Origin: a candidate division BRC1 bacterium HGW-BRC1-1
Lineage (GTDB): Bacteria; Sumerlaeota; Sumerlaeia; Sumerlaeales; Sumerlaeaceae
Direction: 5' to 3'
Length of the DNA: 48,138 bases
Assembly: GCA_002842095.1 (NCBI GenBank)
Contig: PHCB01000019.1
Location: 1-48,138 of the forward strand
The notes under the pieces are model-generated. The model made no database searches, was not told the origin of the DNA, and saw only the letters and a program-made list of their open reading frames with translations. Shown here one piece after another: positions 17,840 to 25,331 of this stretch (position 1 is the stretch's first letter; each line of letters begins with the position of its first letter). The position numbers were made by a program, and so were the translations under genes.

Positions 17840-20800
17840 ATGAACCGGATTCTTTCCCTCCTCGTCCCCTGCTTGGCACTGGGTATGTTTGCGACCGTAC
17901 CAGCGCACGCTCAAAACATCGACCAATCCTCTCCCACGACCTCGTCTGCCGTGCAGAAAAACATCGAATTAAAAACGGCCTTCTCGCGTCCCAGCGTTCC
18001 TCTGCAGGGAACCATAAAGGCCTACAAGATTGAGGGACCTGAAAACCTGACGGGCGGCTATCTGGCCGATGGTTATCTGGGCGATCTCGTTTTGGAGAAT
18101 GACGTTCTGAAGGCAGTTATCCGTAAGCCCGATGGGCAGGCGATCAATCCGCAATTCCCCGGGAATCTGATTGATGTGGTTCATAAAAAAGCCCCCGCCG
18201 ATTCAATTGAAATGTTTCAGGTGGTTGCCGACCTCGAATCCACCGCTGTTCAAACCGTGATTGATTCGGCTGACGACCCGTTTGTAACCGACGGAACCAC
18301 CGCCAGCATCGTCATTCGGGGGCATGTCGTCCGCAACGAAACCGCCACCACCGATTCAACCCAATGGGTCAATCTCGGTGTGGATGTCGTGACCACATGG
18401 TCGCTGGCGAAAGACAGCGATCGGATTGATGTGGCCACGGCGCTGATAAATAAATCAACCGCCCCCATCGATCTCGCCCCCGGTGACGTGATGAGTTGGG
18501 GTGAGGCGGGCACATTCGTTGAGCAACTGGGTCCCATGCGAGGTGAAGCTCAGATTGCCACAAACTGGGTCGCCGGCGTGGCGGAGGACTTTTCAGCCAC
18601 ATACTACACCTCATCAACCAAGCAGATGATCGGCTACCATACACCTAAATTTTCGATCATCCGCAGTTACGATTCCCAAACCACGGCACCCCGGCCCGAC
18701 ATGTTAATTCCGCCGACCGCCGATTCGCAACCCTCGCAGCGCTCACAAACTCCCGCTCTGCAAACCCCGGTGCCCCAACCGCTCAATCCCACAAACCTGC
18801 CCGCTTCCGTTGATCCTCGTCGCAACCAGATGGCTCCTCTGCCGGTTGTCACTCCCTCAACCGCACCCGTTCCAGAAACGGAATACAGCCCACAGGCAGA
18901 TGCCGAACACCAGCCTCGCCTGGCTAAGGGCGGTGGTGATGCAGACTCCACTGCAACTCTTACCGGCGCCACGGCTGAAGAAACCACCACCTCGGCCACC
19001 GACCAGGGGCGCTTCCTGCTTGCGGCGGGCGCGACCCATATTTGGCAGCGCCATCTGGTGATTTCTGATCGGGATTTCTCCCGGGGCACGAATCAAGCGT
19101 GGGCCGACAAGCAAATCCCCACAGGAATTGTGACCGGAATCATAATGGAACAAGGAACCGAACGCCCCCTGCCCGGGGCGGAAATCCGGGTGATGGGTGG
19201 CGCTGGTTGGACGGGACAATTCGACCCGCGCCCCGTTACGCGTGTTATTTCTCGTGATGATGGCCAATACGCTCTCCGACTCCCCGTTGGGAATTATTTG
19301 ATTTCTGCCGCCATGAAGGGACGGACAGCGGTTAGTCCCATGGCTCGCGTGAGTGTGAAGCCCAACGAGCCCCCCATGGTGGCCCCGTTCCTCCTTGGGC
19401 CCCAGACCTTTGCTCTTGTCATGATCACCCACGCGGATGATCCCACCTCCACACCCATTCCCGCAAAAGTTACACTTATCCCCAAACCGGGAACGGAACC
19501 GGTCGAAGGTGGCTTCGGTCCCTCGGTGGCCAATGGCGTGAAGAACGTTTTTTACGCGTGGAGAGGCACCGCACGCATTCCCGTCACGCCCGGCCGTTAT
19601 CGCATCATTGTCAGTCGAGGCATTGAGTACGACATTTATCAGAACGACATGGATATTGTTTCGGGGTCTCACCTTGAGGTCCCGGTCGCGTTGAAAAAGG
19701 TGATCAACACCACGGGCATGATGTCTGTTGATGCGGGGGTTTTGACCTCAGCGAGTGCGGCAAGTATGGTTACGCCTCGCGACCGCATTATGATGGCGGC
19801 GTGCGAAGGGGTTTCCGTGCTTGTTTCCGGCGATTACAATATCGCCACCGATCTTCAGGCGGCGGTCGATGAAATCGGGCTGACACGATTCGTTAAGGCC
19901 TTTAAGGGCATTCGCTTTTTGGCTTCCGACGGCGATATGTCAGCGAACATATTGCTCTATCCCCTCTCAGACGACAATGCGCGCAAGGCGGAAGAGTTTG
20001 GCCGCAAGAACAAGGGTATTCCTCCCGACATTTTCCTGTCGGATTTACGCCGCGAATTTCCCGACTGCATTATCCAGATCGACAAACCCCTCGACTCCCA
20101 AATGGGCTATCTGACCAATTTCCCCTTTGATGACCGATTCCTGAAGTTTGAAGACCAGATGCCTCCGCCCGACTTCGATGCGCTGCAGATCGTGGATGGG
20201 AAACGGTTTATTATGTATCAACCAATGAACTCGCGCTATGCCCAGTTGGCCGCGAAGCGTACTGACAAATCAGGTGGCGGCGGGCCTCTTTCGCCGGTGG
20301 CCAGTTCTATCAGTTCCTTGCCCCATGGCGAGGAAGTGGGGTCTCCGAGGATGTACATGTACACTCCCCACGATACACTCCCCTCGTTCACGGCGGATGA
20401 CCTCGTGAAGAACATCCGCGCCCAAAGCTTCCTGGTAACCAACGGACCTTTCATAAAGGTGCGGGCGATGAACCCCGTGACAGGGCTTTTCGACGTCCCT
20501 CCCGGATCCGTTGTCGATCTCTCGACAACCAATGTCATGTGGCTCCAATCCCGTGTGGAGGCCGCTTCCTGGGTCGCTGTGACGGGGATCCACTTCAATC
20601 TCAATGGGCTGCCCAAGAGCCAGATCGAAGTCGCCCCGTCTCCGCAGCTCCTGCGATACCCGGTACGTGTGGCAGCGGATGCGGACAAGACGGTGATTTA
20701 TCCTGAAAGAGACACCTATTTTACATGTTTCGCTTTCAGTACCCGCCGGTCTCTCGCACCGGTGATACCCGATGCACCCGAGGCGATCGGAGGGGAAGTC

Positions 20801-20902
20801 TATCCGTTTGCGTGGACCGGTCCCATCTTCGTCGATAAGGATGGTAACGGGGTCGTGAACATCGAACCCGTCAACCTCGACGGTTCGATTCAGGCACCCT
20901 GA
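17840..20902 (+). CDS. Large exported protein with a carboxypeptidase-regulatory-like domain and a degenerate CehA/McbA-type PHP domain
   Basis: A 1020-residue exported protein. The signal peptide is residues 1-24 (LALGMFATVPAHA). A beta-rich region (about 45-280) is followed by a Pro/Thr/Ser-rich low-complexity linker (about 282-390). Next comes a carboxypeptidase-regulatory-like beta-sandwich (about 428-510, TGIVTGIIMEQGTERPLPGA). Residues ~625-880 align by eye with CehA/McbA-type PHP metallohydrolases: the EGVSVLVSGDYNIATD helix-strand, FDALQIVDGK and LVTNGPF. However the metal ligands are replaced. The usual HxH reads G633-V-L635, the DHN motif reads D665-Y666-N667, and the NHP motif reads DKP. 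It is probably a non-catalytic binding protein. It overlaps mtnA by 13 bp tail to tail. Confidence 0.75.
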   Translation: MNRILSLLVPCLALGMFATVPAHAQNIDQSSPTTSSAVQKNIELKTAFSRPSVPLQGTIKAYKIEGPENLTGGYLADGYLGDLVLENDVLKAVIRKPDGQAINPQFPGNLIDVVHKKAPADSIEMFQVVADLESTAVQTVIDSADDPFVTDGTTASIVIRGHVVRNETATTDSTQWVNLGVDVVTTWSLAKDSDRIDVATALINKSTAPIDLAPGDVMSWGEAGTFVEQLGPMRGEAQIATNWVAGVAEDFSATYYTSSTKQMIGYHTPKFSIIRSYDSQTTAPRPDMLIPPTADSQPSQRSQTPALQTPVPQPLNPTNLPASVDPRRNQMAPLPVVTPSTAPVPETEYSPQADAEHQPRLAKGGGDADSTATLTGATAEETTTSATDQGRFLLAAGATHIWQRHLVISDRDFSRGTNQAWADKQIPTGIVTGIIMEQGTERPLPGAEIRVMGGAGWTGQFDPRPVTRVISRDDGQYALRLPVGNYLISAAMKGRTAVSPMARVSVKPNEPPMVAPFLLGPQTFALVMITHADDPTSTPIPAKVTLIPKPGTEPVEGGFGPSVANGVKNVFYAWRGTARIPVTPGRYRIIVSRGIEYDIYQNDMDIVSGSHLEVPVALKKVINTTGMMSVDAGVLTSASAASMVTPRDRIMMAACEGVSVLVSGDYNIATDLQAAVDEIGLTRFVKAFKGIRFLASDGDMSANILLYPLSDDNARKAEEFGRKNKGIPPDIFLSDLRREFPDCIIQIDKPLDSQMGYLTNFPFDDRFLKFEDQMPPPDFDALQIVDGKRFIMYQPMNSRYAQLAAKRTDKSGGGGPLSPVASSISSLPHGEEVGSPRMYMYTPHDTLPSFTADDLVKNIRAQSFLVTNGPFIKVRAMNPVTGLFDVPPGSVVDLSTTNVMWLQSRVEAASWVAVTGIHFNLNGLPKSQIEVAPSPQLLRYPVRVAADADKTVIYPERDTYFTCFAFSTRRSLAPVIPDAPEAIGGEVYPFAWTGPIFVDKDGNGVVNIEPVNLDGSIQAP

Positions 20903-21942
20903 TTCATCTGCTCGAAGAGCGTGTGAAACCCCTGACCAAATGGGGGGCGAACAATGCCTTTTTCAGTGATAAAAGCCGTTACGAAGCGATGAGGCGTCAC
21001 ATCAAAGGCAGGGTTGTAAACTCTGATATTGGAAGGCGCGATGCTCTTTCCCGCGATGTGCGTCACCTCTTCGGCGGGCCGCTCCTCGATGGGTATCTGG
21101 CTACCGTTAGCCAGCGTCATATCCACCGATGAGAGGGGTGCTGCCACGTAGAAGGGAATGTTGTGTTCACGGGCCAGCACAGCTACGGTGTACGTCCCGA
21201 TCTTATTGGCGAAGTCTCCGTTGGCCGCCACGCGATCGGTTCCCACAATGACCATATCAACCTTGCCCTGAGCCATCACGACCCCGGCCATGTTGTCACA
21301 AATCAGAGTTACGCCAATGCCCGCCTGGGACAATTCCCAAGCCGTCAACCGTGCCCCCTGCAACAAGGGGCGTGTTTCATCGGCATACACTTGTATCATT
21401 TTGCGGTCGTGCTCCAACGCCCAATACACCGGGGCGAGGGCTGTGCCATATTCAGAAGCCGCCAATCCCCCCGCATTGCAGTGGGTCAAAATGCTCGATC
21501 CATCATGCAAGAGCGATGCTCCATGACGTCCGATTTCGCGACAGATTTGTGCGTCCTCGGCCAGCATTGCCTGCGCCTCTTTCAACACCGCTTCGCGCAA
21601 AGGCTTTCCGTCCGTCTCATCGCAATGCTCCGAAACAATTCGCCGCATACGATCGAGGGCCCAGAACAGGTTCACTGCGGTCGGTCTGGAAGTGGCCAGA
21701 TGATCAGCAGCTTGAAGGGCATCTCGGACCGGATCATTCGATTGGGAATCCCGCACGGCAATCCAAACACCAAATGCAGCAGCTATTCCGATGGCCGGGG
21801 CACCCCGCACCCGAAGTGCACGAATCGCCTCCCACATTTGATCGACCGATTTAATCTCAATCACCTCATATCGGCTGGGCAGAAGAGTCTGGTCGATCAG
21901 GTGAACACGGCCTTCGTCCAGATAAAGGGTTCTAACGGTCAT
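20890..21942 (-). CDS. mtnA: S-methyl-5-thioribose-1-phosphate isomerase
   Basis: Converts methylthioribose-1-phosphate to methylthioribulose-1-phosphate in methionine salvage. It belongs to the eIF2B-alpha-like fold. The 350 residues are normal. Landmarks are RVRGAPAIGIAAAFGV (about 44-59), the catalytic cysteine C155 in ILTHCNAGGLA, ADETRPLLQGARLTAWEL, CDNMAGVVM and the catalytic aspartate D236 in VGTDRVAANGD. NKIGTY follows as expected. The ATG at 21942 matches the family start. No other salvage gene (mtnK, mtnB, mtnP) is in the window, so the pathway is dispersed. A role in the related DHAP-shunt variant cannot be excluded. Confidence 0.96.
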   Translation of the reverse strand: MTVRTLYLDEGRVHLIDQTLLPSRYEVIEIKSVDQMWEAIRALRVRGAPAIGIAAAFGVWIAVRDSQSNDPVRDALQAADHLATSRPTAVNLFWALDRMRRIVSEHCDETDGKPLREAVLKEAQAMLAEDAQICREIGRHGASLLHDGSSILTHCNAGGLAASEYGTALAPVYWALEHDRKMIQVYADETRPLLQGARLTAWELSQAGIGVTLICDNMAGVVMAQGKVDMVIVGTDRVAANGDFANKIGTYTVAVLAREHNIPFYVAAPLSSVDMTLANGSQIPIEERPAEEVTHIAGKSIAPSNIRVYNPAFDVTPHRFVTAFITEKGIVRPPFGQGFHTLFEQMNQGA

Positions 21943-22066
21943 GGAATCGTGTATCTCCGAAGTTAATCATTAATCCCAAAAAAGTTGATTGAGCAGGGCA
22001 AAATCACCCCGCCGCGATCGAGACCATACGGCAAGCAATTTTGACTCTCTCCCTGCGGAATGGTTG

Positions 22067-22096
22067 TTGAATGTTCGTGTCGGTCCCGTGTATGAA
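22067..22096 (+). promoter_or_regulatory. Candidate sigma-70 promoter for tRNA-Thr and efp
   Basis: TTGAAT (22067-22072) and TATGAA (22091-22096) each match four of six consensus bases, with an 18-bp spacer. The start would fall near 22103, about a dozen bases before the tRNA. Confidence 0.4.
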
Positions 22097-22114
22097 AATC
22101 GCGAGTTTTTGAGG

Positions 22115-22190
22115 GCCCACGTAGCTCAGTTGGTAGAGCACGTCCTTGGTAAGGACGAGGTCACCAGTTCAATCCTGGTCGTGGGCTCCA
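22115..22190 (+). tRNA. tRNA-Thr (anticodon GGT)
   Basis: A complete cloverleaf can be folded by hand. The acceptor stem is GCCCACG with CGTGGGC, and the D arm is GCTC/GAGC. The anticodon stem is CGTCC/GGACG with loop TTGGTAA (anticodon GGT). A 5-nt variable loop and the T arm ACCAG-TTCAATC-CTGGT follow. The discriminator is T and the CCA end is encoded in the DNA (22188-22190). efp starts only 39 nt later on the same strand, so the tRNA is probably cut out of a joint transcript. Confidence 0.97.
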
Positions 22191-22229
22191 TTTCTATGCA
22201 ACCAACTCTGAACGGAAAAAGACACCCCC

Positions 22230-22787
22230 ATGAACGCAAACGATATTCGCAAGGGCATGATCGTCATTCACAATAACGAGCCCCACACGGTGATGGACTT
22301 CCAACACCGCACACCCGGCAACCTTCGTGCGTTCGTTCAAGTGAAACTTCGCAACCTGAAGAACGGCAACTCTTTTGAAGTTCGCTACAGTTCCACGGAA
22401 AACGTGGAGCGCGCGATGTTGCAGTGCCACGACATGGAATTTCTTTACAGTGACGACACTCTGTTCCATTTCATGAACTCTGAAAACTACGAGCAGGTGG
22501 CCATCAACGAAGAGCAACTCGGAGATTCCGCCAAGTACATGACAGAGGGCATGAGCGTTAAGATCGATTTTTATGAGGGCCAAGCCATCGCCGTCGAGCT
22601 CCCCCCCAGCATCGAACTGGAAGTCTTGGAGACCGAACCGGAAGTTAAGGGTGGAACCGCCAGCAATTCACCCAAGCCTGCAAAACTTTCCAATGGCGTC
22701 GTGATCATGGTGCCGCCATTCATCAAGCAGGGCGAGATGGTTCGCATCAATCCCCGCGAAGACAAGTACCTCGAACGGGCCAAGTAA
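22230..22787 (+). CDS. efp: Translation elongation factor P
   Basis: EF-P binds between the ribosomal P and E sites and rescues ribosomes stalled at polyproline. The 185 residues and three OB-type domains are normal. The KOW-like first domain (1-65) and the C-terminal signature GVVIMVPPFIKQGEMVRINP are clear. The modification loop reads HRTPGNLRAF. By alignment with E. coli FVKPGKGQAF, the modified Lys34 is replaced by N31, so EpmA/B-type lysylation is not possible at this site. Arg33 lies two residues on. No modification enzymes (epmA, epmB, earP) are nearby. The ATG follows the tRNA by 39 nt. A strong terminator lies 37 nt after the stop. Confidence 0.97.
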   Translation: MNANDIRKGMIVIHNNEPHTVMDFQHRTPGNLRAFVQVKLRNLKNGNSFEVRYSSTENVERAMLQCHDMEFLYSDDTLFHFMNSENYEQVAINEEQLGDSAKYMTEGMSVKIDFYEGQAIAVELPPSIELEVLETEPEVKGGTASNSPKPAKLSNGVVIMVPPFIKQGEMVRINPREDKYLERAK

Positions 22788-22823
22788 GCACTCAGCGCAA
22801 CACCCCGAAATCTCAAGAAATTT

Positions 22824-22859
22824 AGCGGCAATTCCCTCACGGGAGTTGCCGCTTTCCTT
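22824..22859. terminator. Strong intrinsic terminator shared by efp and purQ
   Basis: AGCGGCAATTCCC pairs with GGGAGTTGCCGCT (13 pairs, one of them G-T) around a TCAC loop at 22824-22853, followed by TTTCCTT. The purQ stop codon sits at its right edge, so the same stem can also end minus-strand transcripts. It is the clearest terminator of the left half. Confidence 0.85.
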
Positions 22860-23553
22860 ATGGTGTCGAAACGGTTTGTGCGCCGAGGACCGATTCCCAG
22901 AACAAGATGCCATCAGCCGATCCAAGTTCCTTGTTTATGGCGCGTTCGGGGTGTGGCATGAGGCCCAGCACATTCCCCTGCTCATTCGTAATTCCAGCGA
23001 TGGAGTTGAGTGAACCGTTGGGGTTGGCAGCGTCCGTCAGTTCGCCTTCCGGCGTGCAATAACGGAACAGAACCTGACCGCGATCTTCGATTTCCTGCAA
23101 CTTCCCTGGTTCGACGAAATAGTTCCCGGTCGCATGGGCAACCGGAATGTGCAGCACGTCCTTGGAGAAACGCGTAAACGGCGTGTCATTTCTCGTAACC
23201 TTCAGATTCGTCCATTTGCAGACGAAATGGAGTCCCCTGTTGCGCATCATGGCTCCAGGTAAAAGACCGCACTCGAGCAGAATCTGGAATCCGTTGCAGA
23301 TGCCGATGGTCAAACCACCAGCTTCAGCGTGACGTTGAACGCTCTGCATGACTGGCGAAACCTTGGCAATGGCTCCCACCCTCAGATAATCCCCATAGGA
23401 AAACCCACCCGGCAACACAACCAGATCGGTGTCCGATGGCAGCGAATCCTTATGCCAAACTTTTTCGGGTGTACGGCCGGATATCTTCTCGATGGCCAAT
23501 ACCGTATCCATCTCACAATTCGAACCGGGAAAAATGACCACGGCAGATTTCAT
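22858..23553 (-). CDS. purQ: Phosphoribosylformylglycinamidine synthase subunit PurQ (glutaminase)
   Basis: Class I glutamine amidotransferase subunit that supplies ammonia to PurL. The 231 residues are normal. The nucleophile C86 lies in GICNGFQILLECGLLPG, and the His-Glu pair H201/E203 in GLMPHPERA. Other landmarks are VIFPGSNCE at the N-terminus and GGFSYGDYLRVGAIA (49-63). A TTG at 23574 in frame is less likely; the ATG at 23553 starts homology and has AAGAG upstream. It follows purS by 36 nt and is the last gene of the purC-purS-purQ operon. It ends inside the terminator shared with efp. Confidence 0.97.
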   Translation of the reverse strand: MKSAVVIFPGSNCEMDTVLAIEKISGRTPEKVWHKDSLPSDTDLVVLPGGFSYGDYLRVGAIAKVSPVMQSVQRHAEAGGLTIGICNGFQILLECGLLPGAMMRNRGLHFVCKWTNLKVTRNDTPFTRFSKDVLHIPVAHATGNYFVEPGKLQEIEDRGQVLFRYCTPEGELTDAANPNGSLNSIAGITNEQGNVLGLMPHPERAINKELGSADGILFWESVLGAQTVSTP

Positions 23554-23589
23554 AATTTCACTCTTTCGTTCCAACGGGAAACCGGTTGG

Positions 23590-23838
23590 TTACTCGGCTT
23601 CGATCTGGATGTCGTATTTCTCGATGACCGTATTGGCCAGAAGCTGGTCGCACATTTTTACAACCTGCTCCCTCGCAGCATCAAGATCACTGCCCTCCAT
23701 GCGCAAATCGAAACATCTTCCCACACGCACCTGACGCACTTGCGGATATCCGAGAGTTTCCAACGCCCGACCCACGGCATTACCCTGGGGGTCCATCACG
23801 TCGGATTTCAGCGAGACGTTAACATGCACTTTTATCAT
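23590..23838 (-). CDS. purS: Phosphoribosylformylglycinamidine synthase subunit PurS
   Basis: Small dimeric bridge between PurQ and PurL in the three-part FGAM synthase. The 82 residues are the usual size. The pattern KVHVNVSLKSDVMDPQGNAV, then RALETLGYPQVRQVRVGR and the C-terminal strand IEKYDIQIE is diagnostic. Its start overlaps the purC stop by 4 nt, so translation is coupled. Its presence agrees with the small-type PurL at 14-16 kb. Confidence 0.95.
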   Translation of the reverse strand: MIKVHVNVSLKSDVMDPQGNAVGRALETLGYPQVRQVRVGRCFDLRMEGSDLDAAREQVVKMCDQLLANTVIEKYDIQIEAE

Positions 23839-24734
23839 ATCTGGTCATTCTCCAGTTCATCAAGGGTGCGGCCCGTAATCAGCCGGAAAATCTCGAGGTA
23901 ACGTGCCGATAAATTGCCGATTACATCGGACGGCAGTTTGGGAGCGGGGGGGGTTTTGTTCCAACCCGATGCCTCAACGTAATCGCGCAGGTATTGCTTG
24001 TCGTAACTCACCGCAGCCTTGCCCGACAAGTAAGGTTCTGCCTCCCAGAAACGCGAAGAGTCGGGCGTGAGGGCCTCGTCAATGAGGATGATTTCCCCAT
24101 CAAACATCCCGAATTCAAATTTAGTATCGCTGAGCAGGATGTCCTTGTTCAACAATTCCGCATGGGCGAAATGATACAGTTCAAGGCTGCGGGCACGGAT
24201 GAACTCCGCCGCATCGACACCGATCAATTTGACCACCTTTGCAAAGGAAATGGGCATGTCATGCCCGCTTTCCGCCTTCGTGGAGGGCGTGAAGATGGGG
24301 TGCGGCAGACGAGCGCGTCGCTCAAGCCCCGCCGGCAGGCGGACGCCGCTCACGGTTTGGTCTCGCTGGTAATCTGTCCATGCGCTGCCTTCCAGGTAGC
24401 CGCGAACCACACACTCGACAGGAAACGGTTGCGCCGCGTGACAAAGCGAACACCGTCCTGCAAGCTCCTCAGAGTGATCCGTTAACCCAAGTGCCTCGAT
24501 CGGATTGATCGATTTCAGATGGTTGGGCACCATGCTGTGAGTTTCCCTGAACCAATATGCGCCGAGTTGGTTAAGGACCTCGCCTTTGCGCGGAATCGGG
24601 TCAGGAAAAACCACATCAAAAGCGCTGAGACGATCCGTGGCGACGAGAAGGATGCCTTCAGGGGTCTCATATACATCGCGGACTTTTCCCCGCGCGATTA
24701 AACGAAAGGGAAGATTTGTTTCATAAACGGTCAT
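23835..24734 (-). CDS. purC: Phosphoribosylaminoimidazole-succinocarboxamide synthase (SAICAR synthetase)
   Basis: Joins aspartate to CAIR using ATP in purine synthesis. The 299 residues are the longer PurC class, about 60 more than the E. coli form. Signatures are ARGKVRDVYE near the N-terminus with the LLVATDRLSAFDVVF nucleotide-binding stretch. VVRGYLEGSAWTDYQ, DTKFEFGMFDGEIILIDEALTPDSSRFW and the C-terminal helix region follow. The ATG at 24734 has GAGGTGAG about 6 nt upstream; the longer open frame adds only unrelated residues. It leads the purC-purS-purQ operon and diverges from the lipoprotein gene, with an 8-bp inverted repeat in the shared region. Confidence 0.97.
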   Translation of the reverse strand: MTVYETNLPFRLIARGKVRDVYETPEGILLVATDRLSAFDVVFPDPIPRKGEVLNQLGAYWFRETHSMVPNHLKSINPIEALGLTDHSEELAGRCSLCHAAQPFPVECVVRGYLEGSAWTDYQRDQTVSGVRLPAGLERRARLPHPIFTPSTKAESGHDMPISFAKVVKLIGVDAAEFIRARSLELYHFAHAELLNKDILLSDTKFEFGMFDGEIILIDEALTPDSSRFWEAEPYLSGKAAVSYDKQYLRDYVEASGWNKTPPAPKLPSDVIGNLSARYLEIFRLITGRTLDELENDQI

Positions 24735-24786
24735 CCGGGACTCACCTCGTCGTGGATTTCGGGCGGTATGCGCTCGAACCGTGTAA

Positions 24787-24825
24787 GATTCCTGAAAGTC
24801 CAGTCGACCCATTTCAACAGGAATC
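24787..24825. promoter_or_regulatory. Inverted repeat in the purC/lipoprotein divergent region
   Basis: GATTCCTG (24787-24794) and CAGGAATC (24818-24825) form a perfect 8-bp inverted repeat with a 23-nt gap, placed 53-91 nt before the purC start. It is a candidate operator for the purine operon. It is not the E. coli PurR box. Confidence 0.3.
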
Positions 24826-24884
24826 GCTCAGGTCGCACTCTTCTTTCATTTTTCCCTTTGCCGGAGGAGACGGAGGTGTGCCAG

Positions 24885-25331
24885 ATGTCTGCTTCCATCA
24901 CTTGTCCCCTCGGAGATAACGACTTCATGATTCTCGCGCGCTGGCGCTCCCGCTCCATGCTTTTCGTCCTTCTGCCATTGTTGGCAGGCTGTGCTGGTCG
25001 AGGTTCTGAACCTATTGCTAAAGGCCCGGCGACTCCCTCGGGCCCTCGCTTAACCATCACCGTGGGAAATCGTGGACGCCAAACGGAGCGCTTTGTGGTT
25101 CGAGTGGACGATAAAAATGTTTTCGATGCCACGGTTGCACCGGGTCAGACCCGTTCGGTGGATCCTCTTCCGTTAAAAAAAGGATGGGTTAAGGTTAATA
25201 CTAAGACCGATTCTGGTATCAACCATCAGGCCATGGTTGAAGGCAACCGGGACAAATGGGTTCGCATCCTTCGCGAACCGACAAAACCCGAAGGAGTCGG
25301 GGTTCACATCACCGAATATCCTGTTCGATGA
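24885..25331 (+). CDS. Putative lipoprotein of unknown function
   Basis: A 148-residue protein with a lipobox: a basic stretch ARWRSRS, the hydrophobic core MLFVLLPL and LAGC, where Cys would be lipidated. The mature part is a small beta-rich domain (LTITVGNRGRQTERFVVRVD, then FDATVAPGQTRSVD). Its spacing is like an immunoglobulin-like periplasmic fold. GGAGG lies 8 nt before the ATG at 24885. The in-frame ATG at 24927 gives a shorter, more typical signal with Cys22 and is a real alternative. Its stop overlaps the MFS gene start by 4 nt (ATGA), so the two are coupled. The name of the family is not recognised. Confidence 0.7.
   Translation: MSASITCPLGDNDFMILARWRSRSMLFVLLPLLAGCAGRGSEPIAKGPATPSGPRLTITVGNRGRQTERFVVRVDDKNVFDATVAPGQTRSVDPLPLKKGWVKVNTKTDSGINHQAMVEGNRDKWVRILREPTKPEGVGVHITEYPVR

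Noticed and set aside
18857-19672. 271-codon open frame on the minus strand
   Set aside because: It is antisense to the exported PHP-like protein. The composition (many His, Asn, Gly) is that of a shadow frame, and the sense frame has clear domains.
22824-22853. Possible small RNA made from the efp-purQ hairpin
   Set aside because: The stem sits directly after both stop codons and has a T-run, so a shared terminator explains it fully.
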